Assembly: GCA_023387585.1 (NCBI GenBank)
Contig: JAEWHZ010000090.1
Location: 1 to 11,845, forward strand
Direction: 5' to 3'
DNA: 11,845 nt
From: Pseudomonadota bacterium
GTDB lineage: Bacteria; Pseudomonadota; Alphaproteobacteria; Rhizobiales; Devosiaceae
The notes under the pieces were generated by a model. It had not been told where the DNA came from, did not search any database, and saw nothing but the letters and a program-made list of their open reading frames with translations. Position numbers and translations under genes: made by a program. Positions 6,276-11,845 of this stretch are shown here, one piece after another. The first letter of the stretch is position 1. Each line of letters opens with the position of its first letter.

Positions 6276-6884
6276 CAGCCCGAAGGCGTGCGGGTCGAAA
6301 TCCTCCATCGCCGTCCAGTCGCAGGCGATAGCCGACAGATCGGTCGAAAAGACGAAGACATTGCCGCCGCCGGGATGGGCGATGCGGCGCTGGTCCTCGG
6401 CACGGGCGATGGCACGGCCGGCGCAGTGGCATTTGAGCAGCGTGCCGACGGCGCCATGGCCGGTGAACACCGCCAGCCGGCCGGAAGGCAGGGCGTCGAG
6501 TGCCTTGCGCACGGCAGCGACGATGCGTGCCTGCGCATCGCGGGCGCTTTCCCAGCCATCGGGACCGGTGTCGGGTTCGGCGAAGAAGCGGTCGGCCGTG
6601 GCTTCGAACAGCGCCGCATCCATGTAGCCGGTCGAGGAGCGGTCGTTCTCGCCGAAAGCCTCGTCGGCGAGGATCTCGAGCCCGGATGGCTCGGCCAGCA
6701 CCGCGGCGAGGTCGAGCGCCTTGCGCTCGGTGCTGGAGAAGATTTTTGCGCGCGCCGGCAGGGGTTGGCGGGCGGCAAAATTCCTTGCCCGGGCAAAGCC
6801 CTTTTCCGAGAGGCCCCATCGTGGCGTGGCCACGGCCGGGTCGATGACCACTTCGGGATGCGAGATGTAGACGGCGCAGGCCAC
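6270..6884 (-). CDS. Atypical histidine phosphatase superfamily protein
   Basis: A 204-residue protein of the phosphoglycerate mutase-like (histidine phosphatase) fold; substrate unknown. The first motif, normally RHG, reads SHP (residues 8-10, in VYISHPEVVIDP), so the phospho-acceptor His9 is kept but the preceding Arg is lost. Other core positions look preserved: GLSEKGFARA (24-33), SSTERKALDLA (50-60) with Arg54, GEND (78-81) and the second His143 in FTGHGAVGTLL. The start is the GTG at 6884; the same frame has a stop just two codons upstream, so no longer version is possible. GGAG lies 7 bases upstream. That upstream stop is the TGA of the FMN reductase gene, so the two are nearly joined and surely co-transcribed. 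It is the last gene of the long leftward operon. From memory, a THPEV/SHPEV variant recurs in Rhizobiales, so this is probably functional. Confidence 0.85.
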   Translation of the reverse strand: MACAVYISHPEVVIDPAVATPRWGLSEKGFARARNFAARQPLPARAKIFSSTERKALDLAAVLAEPSGLEILADEAFGENDRSSTGYMDAALFEATADRFFAEPDTGPDGWESARDAQARIVAAVRKALDALPSGRLAVFTGHGAVGTLLKCHCAGRAIARAEDQRRIAHPGGGNVFVFSTDLSAIACDWTAMEDFDPHAFGLL

Positions 6885-6887
6885 GGC

Positions 6888-7433
6888 TCAGCTCCGGCGG
6901 AACGAGGCCAGCTCCTCGACGATGGTGTCGATCTTGCGCCTGATCGCCGGCTCGGTCGGCTCGCCCTCGGCATCGAAGGCGGCTTCCGCCGGGCCGATGC
7001 CGAGCAAGGTCGGCACCACCAGCGCGCCGAGCTTGGTCAGCGAATCGCGCAGATGCGACAGCGCCCAGATGGTGCCGTACTTGCCCGAGGACACGCCGCC
7101 TATGCCGAAGGTGGCGTGGCGGAACGGGCTCGGCCGCTGGCGGCTGAGCCAAGTGATGGTGTTGACGGTGAGCGGGGTGACGCCGCCATTGTATTCGGGG
7201 CTGGCGATGAAGACGATGTCGTGGCTGCGCCATAGCTCGGCCAGCTTCACCGCCGGATCGGGCATGCCCAGCGCCTCGATGTCCTCGGAAAAGATCGGCA
7301 TGGGGAAATCGGTGAGGTCGAGCTCGGTGACTTCGACGCCGACCGCGGCGAGGCGCCGGCCGACGAGCTTTTGCAGCACGGTGTTCCACGAACCCTTGCG
7401 GGTGGATCCGGACAGGGTGAGCGCGGTGGTCAT
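6888..7433 (-). CDS. NAD(P)H-dependent FMN reductase (flavodoxin fold)
   Basis: A 181-residue flavoprotein of the NADPH-dependent FMN reductase family, probably a soluble quinone, azo or chromate-type reductase that uses bound FMN; the physiological substrate cannot be inferred. The FMN phosphate loop is LTLSGSTRKGSWN (6-17), and the isoalloxazine-binding motif SPEYNGGV is at 78-85. The central strand IVFIAS (73-78) and GIGGVSSGKYG (110-120) also fit the fold. The ATG at 7433 is preferred over the adjacent TTG at 7436 because GAGG (complement of 7440-7443) lies 6 bases upstream and the protein then begins directly with the first strand. It follows coaA by 27 bases and precedes the phosphatase gene by 3 bases, as part of the same operon. 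Confidence 0.9.
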   Translation of the reverse strand: MTTALTLSGSTRKGSWNTVLQKLVGRRLAAVGVEVTELDLTDFPMPIFSEDIEALGMPDPAVKLAELWRSHDIVFIASPEYNGGVTPLTVNTITWLSRQRPSPFRHATFGIGGVSSGKYGTIWALSHLRDSLTKLGALVVPTLLGIGPAEAAFDAEGEPTEPAIRRKIDTIVEELASFRRS

Positions 7434-7460
7434 CAATGGCCTCGTTGCGGGGACAAAGGG

Positions 7461-8408
7461 TCAGATGCGGCGCAACAGCACCGAATCGACCATGTGGTTG
7501 CTGGCTTTGTTGAGAATGAGATCGGCGCGGCTGCGCGTCGGCAGCACGTTGTCGCGCAGGTTTTTCAGGTTGATGTCGCGCCAGACCGTGCGCCCGAGCT
7601 CGCCGGCCTCTTCCTCGGAAAGCTGGGAGTAGCGGTGGAAGAAGGAGGTGGGGTCGCGAAAGGCGGTCTCGCGCAGGCGGAAGAAGCGGTGCATGAACCA
7701 GGATTCGAGATCGGCGTCGTCGGCATCGATGAAGATCGAGAAATCGATGAAGTCGGAGGCGAAGAGCAGCGGCCTGCCGGTGCGCGGCAATTCGCCGGGT
7801 TGCAGGATGTTCAGGCCCTCGACGATGAGGATGTCGGGCCGGTCGACGACGATCTCTTCGCCTTTGACGATGTCGTAGACGAGGTGAGAATAGACCGGCA
7901 CCCCGACCTCAGCCTTGCCCGACTTGATGTCGGCGAGGAATTTTATGAAGCGGGCGCGGTCGTAGCTTTCGGGAAAGCCCTTGCGCCGCATCAGCCCGCG
8001 CTCCTCGAGCACCGCGTTGGGGAATAGGAAGCCGTCGGTGGTGACGAGGTCGACGCGCGGCGAGGATGGCCAGCGGGCCAGCAGCGAGCGCAGGATGCGC
8101 GAGGTGGTCGACTTGCCGACCGCCACCGAGCCGGCGACGCCGATGATGAAGGGCACCTTGCGCTCGGGCCGGCCGAGAAACCGCGTCGACACCGAATGCA
8201 GGCCCTGGATGGCCTCGACGTAAAAGCTCAACAGGCGCGAGAGCGGCAGATAGACCCGTTCCGCCTCGGCGAACGAGATCGGGTCGGACAGGGCGCGCAG
8301 CCGCTCGATGTCCTCGGGCGTCAGCGTCATCTTCTCGCCGGCGCCCAGCTCGGCCCATTGGGCCATGGTGAAGTGGTGATAGACTTCGAGCGTGCCGAGA
8401 TCGTTCAT
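7461..8408 (-). CDS. coaA: Type I pantothenate kinase
   Basis: Phosphorylates pantothenate with ATP, the first and usually feedback-controlled step of coenzyme A synthesis. The 315-residue protein matches the length of E. coli CoaA (316). It has PISFAEAERVYLPLSRLLSFY (43-63), the Walker A P-loop GVAGSVAVGKST (90-101), and LVTTDGFLFPNAVLEERGL with the catalytic region. RRKGFPESYD, PVYSHLVYD, IVEGLNILQ and the C-terminal ADLILNKASNHMVDSV complete the family pattern. The ATG at 8408 overlaps the hisE stop in an ATGA arrangement (8405-8408), which indicates translational coupling. GGAG lies about 9 bases upstream. The hisE-coaA junction is, as I recall, conserved in Rhizobiales, although CoA and histidine synthesis share no intermediates. 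Confidence 0.97.
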   Translation of the reverse strand: MNDLGTLEVYHHFTMAQWAELGAGEKMTLTPEDIERLRALSDPISFAEAERVYLPLSRLLSFYVEAIQGLHSVSTRFLGRPERKVPFIIGVAGSVAVGKSTTSRILRSLLARWPSSPRVDLVTTDGFLFPNAVLEERGLMRRKGFPESYDRARFIKFLADIKSGKAEVGVPVYSHLVYDIVKGEEIVVDRPDILIVEGLNILQPGELPRTGRPLLFASDFIDFSIFIDADDADLESWFMHRFFRLRETAFRDPTSFFHRYSQLSEEEAGELGRTVWRDINLKNLRDNVLPTRSRADLILNKASNHMVDSVLLRRI

Positions 8409-8725
8409 CGACGCGGCTCCGGCCGGGCCGATTTTTCCGCGAGCCCGGACTGCGCGGTGCGCCGTTCGAGCTCGGCCATGATCTCGGCCAGCGGCAGCTC
8501 GGCGGCGCGCAGCACGACGAGCAGGTGATAGAGAAGATCGGCGGCCTCGCGGGTGAGCTCCTCGCGGTCGCCCGAAACGGCGGCGATCACGGTTTCCGTT
8601 GCCTCCTCGCCGAGCTTCTTGGCGGCGCGGTTCATGCCCGAGGCGATGAGGTGGGCGGTCCAGCTCTCGTCCGGCGAGGCGCCGGCCCGCTCAGCAATCC
8701 GACGTTCGAGTTGTTCGAGGGTCAT
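8405..8725 (-). CDS. hisE: Phosphoribosyl-ATP pyrophosphatase
   Basis: Second enzyme of histidine synthesis: hydrolyses phosphoribosyl-ATP to phosphoribosyl-AMP and pyrophosphate. The 106-residue all-helical protein of the MazG-like group carries NRAAKKLGEEATETVIAA (32-49) and EAADLLYHLLVVL (60-72), whose acidic residues bind Mg2+. It is a stand-alone HisE, not fused to HisI as in enterobacteria; hisI is not in this window. The ATG at 8725 is chosen because GGGAG (complement of 8731-8735) lies exactly 5 bases upstream. An in-frame ATG at 8767 would add 14 mostly basic residues outside the domain. The C-terminal tail after about residue 92 is charged and variable. It is separated from hisF by 75 bases that hold a small GC-rich hairpin, and overlaps coaA by 4 bases. 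Confidence 0.95.
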   Translation of the reverse strand: MTLEQLERRIAERAGASPDESWTAHLIASGMNRAAKKLGEEATETVIAAVSGDREELTREAADLLYHLLVVLRAAELPLAEIMAELERRTAQSGLAEKSARPEPRR

Positions 8726-8730
8726 ATCAA

Positions 8731-8762
8731 CTCCCTGACGCGGCCCGCTCCGGGCGCGGCGT
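8731..8762 (-). promoter_or_regulatory. hisE ribosome binding site with adjoining GC-rich hairpin
   Basis: Complement of 8731-8735 reads GGGAG, 5 bases before the hisE ATG, and decides that start. Directly upstream, GCCCG (8743-8747) and CGGGC (8751-8755) form a 5-bp stem with a 3-base loop; with two bulges the stem extends to 8738-8762. The hairpin does not cover the binding site. It could be an mRNA-stability element, but short GC hairpins are common in this DNA. Confidence 0.35.
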
Positions 8763-8800
8763 TTCATGCCTTGTGGCGAATTCCGGGACGGCAGGCAATC

Positions 8801-9583
<783 letters not shown>

Positions 9584-9640
9584 GGCGGCTTTTTCCGTTG
9601 ACGGGGCGGCATAGCACCGGGCGGGGCCACGAGGCCAGCC

Positions 9641-9976
9641 CTATGGACGGAGCCGGAGGCGCCGGCGCCGATACAGCACGATATGGACGATCAGCACCAC
9701 CAGCCAGGCCGCGAGCGCCAGGGCGCCGAGCGGGATGGTGGCGAGCATGAACCAGCCCAGGACGAAGGCGGTGTAGAGCCCGCCGCCGATATCGGCGCCG
9801 AACACCATGCAGGGATGGGTATTCGCCTCGTTCAGCGTGCACCCGTTGAGATCGGCGATGGTGGTGGAGATGGCGACGCTGGCCAGCGGCCACAGCCCGA
9901 AGACGAGGATGGCGAAAAAGGCGGCGACATAGGGCCAGACCGGAAAGCGGGGCGCCGCCGGCCTGACTTCGCTCAC
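9641..9976 (-). CDS. Small membrane protein of unknown function within the his operon
   Basis: I do not recognise a named family. The 111-residue product begins at a GTG (9976-9974) that shares four bases with the hisA stop (GTGA), so it is translationally coupled to hisA; GAGGG lies about 8 bases upstream. It has a hydrophobic segment at about 13-36. A polar loop with two cysteines follows (Cys46 and Cys56, ten residues apart). Next is a long hydrophobic stretch at about 66-102 that may be one or two helices, then the strongly basic tail YRRRRLRLRP. The basic N- and C-terminal ends both suggest cytoplasmic termini, which would place the cysteine loop in the periplasm where a disulfide could form. 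Rhizobiales his operons commonly carry small hypothetical membrane genes at such positions, from memory. No histidine-pathway enzyme is missing that it could supply. Confidence 0.75.
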   Translation of the reverse strand: MSEVRPAAPRFPVWPYVAAFFAILVFGLWPLASVAISTTIADLNGCTLNEANTHPCMVFGADIGGGLYTAFVLGWFMLATIPLGALALAAWLVVLIVHIVLYRRRRLRLRP

Positions 9977-10704
9977 CGCGCGGCCCTCAGCCGGGCCAGT
10001 GCTTCACGTGAATCAATGCGCCCGTCATAGAGCGCGCGGCCGGAAATGGCGCCTTCGAGCACGGCATATTCGGGCCGTGCCAGGGTTTCGATATCGGCCA
10101 TGGAGGCGAGCCCGCCCGAGGCGATGATGGGGATCGCGGTGGCGCGGGCGAGCTCGAGCGTCGAGGCCCAGTTGATCCCGGCCAGCACGCCGTCGCGGTC
10201 GATATCGGTATAGATGATGGCCGCGACACCGGCGCCCTCGAAGCGCTTCGCCAGTTCGATGACGGAAAGCTCGGATGTCTCGGCCCAGCCCTCGACCGCC
10301 ACCTTTCCGCCGCGCGCGTCGATGCCGACCGCCACCTGCCCGGGAAATCTTTTGGCCGCTTGCTTCACCAGCGCCGGATCGCGCACCGCGACGGTGCCGA
10401 GGATGACGCGGGCAAGACCCTTGTCCAGCCAGGATTCGACATGGTCCAGCGTGCGGATGCCGCCGCCGAGCTGCACGGGGAACTTCACCGACTTCAGGAT
10501 GGCTTCCACCGCCGCCCCGTTCACGCTCTCGCCGGCGAAGGCGCCGTTGAGATCGACGACGTGCAGATATTCAAAGCCCTGGTCCTCGAAACTTTTCGCC
10601 TGCGCGGCCGGGTCGTCGCTGAACACGGTGGCCTGCGCCATGTCGCCGAGTTTCAGGCGCACGCAGAGACCGTCCTTGAGGTCGATGGCGGGGAAAAGGA
10701 TCAT
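9973..10704 (-). CDS. hisA: ProFAR isomerase (phosphoribosylformimino-AICAR-phosphate isomerase)
   Basis: Catalyses the Amadori rearrangement of ProFAR to PRFAR, the substrate of HisH-HisF. The 243-residue (beta/alpha)8 barrel begins MILFPAIDLKDGLCVRL with catalytic Asp8; the second acid is Asp129 in VAVGIDARGGKVAVEGW. The phosphate sites are VQLGGGIRT (77-85) and IIASGGLAS, and YTDIDRDGVLAG (165-176) is typical. The two-fold repeat of the barrel shared with HisF is visible. The ATG at 10704 is one base after the hisH stop (TGACATG) and has no good ribosome site of its own, so translation probably depends on ribosomes finishing hisH. The stop overlaps the next gene by 4 bases. Confidence 0.97.
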   Translation of the reverse strand: MILFPAIDLKDGLCVRLKLGDMAQATVFSDDPAAQAKSFEDQGFEYLHVVDLNGAFAGESVNGAAVEAILKSVKFPVQLGGGIRTLDHVESWLDKGLARVILGTVAVRDPALVKQAAKRFPGQVAVGIDARGGKVAVEGWAETSELSVIELAKRFEGAGVAAIIYTDIDRDGVLAGINWASTLELARATAIPIIASGGLASMADIETLARPEYAVLEGAISGRALYDGRIDSREALARLRAAR

Positions 10705-10705
10705 G

Positions 10706-11359
10706 TCAGGGCGACCAGTTCAGGAAATTCTCGATCAGCTTGAGGCCCAGCGTCTGGCTCTTTTCTGGGTGGAACTGGGTGCCGAACAGATTGTTGCGCG
10801 CGACGCATGCGGTGACCGCCCCGCCATAATCGGTGGTGGCGACGAGCTGGGCCGGGTCGTTGAGCGCGATGTGGTAGGAATGGACGAAATAGGCGTGCAG
10901 CCCCTGCGTCCCATCGGGAATGCCGGCGAGCACGGGGTGGGGCCGGGCGATATCGAGCGTGTTCCAGCCCATATGCGGGATCTTCAACGCCGGATCGGAC
11001 GGCGCGATGCGCTGGCACACGCCGTCGATCCAGCCGAGGCCGGGCGTGACGGTCTTTTCGCGCCCCTCGAGGGCCATCAATTGCATGCCGACGCAGACGC
11101 CGAGAAACGGCGCCCCGCCGCTTATCACCCTTTCCTCCAGCGCCTCGACCATGCCCGGCACGGCATCGAGCCCGGCTTTGCAATCGGCGAAGGCGCCGAC
11201 GCCGGGCAGCATGATGCGGTCGGCCCTGCGCACCAGATCGGGATCGGCGGTGACGACAATCCGGGGCGGTGCGTCGAGGCTTTGGGCGACCCGCTCGAAG
11301 GCCTTGGCGGCGGACCGCAGATTGCCCGCTCCGTAGTCGATGATGGCGAGGCGGCTCAT
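10706..11359 (-). CDS. hisH: Imidazole glycerol phosphate synthase, glutamine amidotransferase subunit
   Basis: Class I glutamine amidotransferase that hydrolyses glutamine and passes ammonia to HisF. The 217-residue protein has IIDYGAGNLRS (6-16), LPGVGAFADC (51-60), the nucleophile Cys89 in FLGVCVGMQL, and the His197-Glu199 pair in GTQFHPEKSQ, so the catalytic triad is complete. HAYFVHSY (155-162) and the final NFLNW also match HisH. The ATG at 11359 overlaps the stop of the DUF2628 gene in an ATGA arrangement (11356-11359). The next gene, hisA, starts one base after the hisH stop. Together with hisA and hisF downstream this places the three consecutive reaction components in one transcript. 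Confidence 0.97.
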   Translation of the reverse strand: MSRLAIIDYGAGNLRSAAKAFERVAQSLDAPPRIVVTADPDLVRRADRIMLPGVGAFADCKAGLDAVPGMVEALEERVISGGAPFLGVCVGMQLMALEGREKTVTPGLGWIDGVCQRIAPSDPALKIPHMGWNTLDIARPHPVLAGIPDGTQGLHAYFVHSYHIALNDPAQLVATTDYGGAVTACVARNNLFGTQFHPEKSQTLGLKLIENFLNWSP

Positions 11360-11715
11360 GCGCGGCCGAGCCTGAGCCAGACGAGGCGCGCCGTGTCGGC
11401 ATTGGGCGCCACCAGTTCGGCCCGGTAGCGCCAGCCGGCGCGCTTCAGCGCCGCCCGGCGCAGCGCCGCCGCCGAGAGCGCCAGCCAGACCACGGCAATC
11501 ACATAGAGCCAGTTGGTGGTATTCGCCCCGATCCAGCCGGCGCCGAAGACCAGGGCGACGACAAAGACCAAAAAACCGATCAGCTCGAGCCACAGACCGT
11601 GACGCATGAAGAAGACGGGCGGCAGCAGCAGCGCCAGCCAGTCGAAACGCTCGGCAATGGCGAGCGGAGCATCGTTGCGGCCGAATTTCGGCTCGAAGAT
11701 CGCGAACAGGGTCAT
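11356..11715 (-). CDS. DUF2628 domain-containing membrane protein
   Basis: Small predicted inner-membrane protein of 119 residues; function unknown. The sequence AERFDWLALLLPPVFFMRHGLWLE (21-44) is the part I recognise as DUF2628. Hydrophobic segments lie at about 26-38, 41-60 and 66-85, then a basic patch ALRRAALKRAGWRYRAELVAP (84-104) and a short tail. The ATG at 11715 is preferred to the one at 11718 because GGTGG (complement of 11721-11725) lies 5 bases upstream of it but only 2 from the other. It stands between hisB and hisH and overlaps hisH by 4 bases, a placement I recall as common in Rhizobiales. That placement argues for co-expression with histidine synthesis but does not prove a role in it. 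A possible RNA switch lies just upstream. Confidence 0.85.
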   Translation of the reverse strand: MTLFAIFEPKFGRNDAPLAIAERFDWLALLLPPVFFMRHGLWLELIGFLVFVVALVFGAGWIGANTTNWLYVIAVVWLALSAAALRRAALKRAGWRYRAELVAPNADTARLVWLRLGRA

Positions 11716-11731
11716 CATGGCCACCGGATGG

Positions 11732-11780
11732 TTGCAGCCGGTTTAGGGCTTTTTGCGCGGGCTGCAAAGTCCGCGCAAAA
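11732..11780 (-). promoter_or_regulatory. Two mutually exclusive hairpins between hisB and the DUF2628 gene
   Basis: TTTTGCGCGG and CCGCGCAAAA (11751-11760 and 11771-11780) are exact complements around a 10-base loop. With one A-C mismatch the stem grows to 12 pairs with a 4-base loop. It starts 2 bases after the hisB stop. In the leftward transcript the loop and part of the stem contain TTGCAGCC (complement of 11760-11767), which is also exactly complementary to a downstream GGCTGCAA (complement of 11732-11739). Forming the second helix would break the first. The downstream arm is just before the GGTGG ribosome site. No T run follows, so neither is a classical terminator. A control role is inferred only. 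Confidence 0.45.
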
Positions 11781-11782
11781 CG

Positions 11783-11845
11783 CTACAGCGTGCCCTTGGT
11801 CGAGGGCACGGCGTCGGGCATGCGCGGATCGGGCTCGACGGCCAT
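11783..11845 (-). CDS. hisB: Imidazoleglycerol-phosphate dehydratase, C-terminal end only
   Basis: Only the last 20 codons and the TAG stop (complement of 11783-11785) are present; the gene enters from the right edge. The encoded end MAVEPDPRMPDAVPSTKGTL matches the conserved C-terminus of HisB, where a variable Pro/Gly-rich link leads to PSTKG-L. HisB removes water from imidazole glycerol phosphate, the step after HisH-HisF. The ATG at 11845 is an internal methionine, not the start. Its position just ahead of DUF2628 and hisH fits the histidine operon order of Rhizobiales. The identification rests on a short segment but on a very characteristic one. Confidence 0.87.
   Translation of the reverse strand: MAVEPDPRMPDAVPSTKGTL

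Noticed and set aside
5879..6973. Leftward open frame of 364 codons across the MarR and phosphatase genes
   Set aside because: Pro/Ser/Arg-rich shadow of genes that have clear domains in other frames.
10214..11428. Rightward open frame of 404 codons opposite hisA, hisH and the DUF2628 gene
   Set aside because: Antisense to complete, motif-bearing genes; no ribosome site or domain.
11751..11780. Intrinsic (rho-independent) terminator after hisB
   Set aside because: In both directions the T run precedes the stem and A residues follow it, so the required U tract is absent. Kept instead as a possible regulatory structure.

Overview
The window is GC-rich, gene-dense chromosomal DNA of an alphaproteobacterium, most likely of the order Hyphomicrobiales (Rhizobiales). 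The order call rests on gene order recalled from that group (a histidine operon with interleaved DUF2628 and small membrane-protein genes that runs into hisE and coaA, and a dapB-gpmA pair). It also rests on a Rhizobiales-style intergenic palindrome at 4884-4929. I cannot fix the genus from sequence alone. Almost everything is core metabolism, DNA repair or small conserved genes. I see no phage, transposase, CRISPR, tRNA or rRNA, and no gap longer than about 190 bases.

Left part (1-2960): the 5' part of nth (endonuclease III) reads leftward off the edge. Divergent from it are a DUF2244 membrane protein, an Ada-like AraC/O6-alkylguanine methyltransferase fusion and a PerM/AI-2E family membrane protein. 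The first three form a small DNA-repair neighbourhood. Middle part (2915-5630): dapB and gpmA form a leftward pair, and gpmA runs tail-to-tail into perM with a 46-base overlap. Divergent from dapB is a VOC (glyoxalase-fold) protein. It converges on pyrF across a palindromic repeat.

Right part (5817-11845): a MarR-type regulator reads rightward and ends in a 6-base overlap with the last gene of a long leftward operon. In order of transcription the operon is hisB (3' end only), DUF2628 protein, hisH, hisA, small membrane protein, hisF, hisE, coaA, NAD(P)H-dependent FMN reductase and an atypical histidine phosphatase. Spacing is tight, with ATGA or GTGA overlaps at DUF2628/hisH, hisA/membrane protein and hisE/coaA, so co-translation is likely. 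HisH and HisF form the glutamine amidotransferase/cyclase pair acting on the product of HisA; HisE and HisB act before and after them. coaA and the two last genes add CoA synthesis and redox or phosphatase functions that are not histidine enzymes.

No clear new biological system is visible. The observations I rate highest are a possible two-state RNA structure between hisB and the DUF2628 gene, two uncharacterised membrane proteins embedded in the histidine operon, the intergenic palindrome between VOC and pyrF, and the coding overlap between perM and gpmA.
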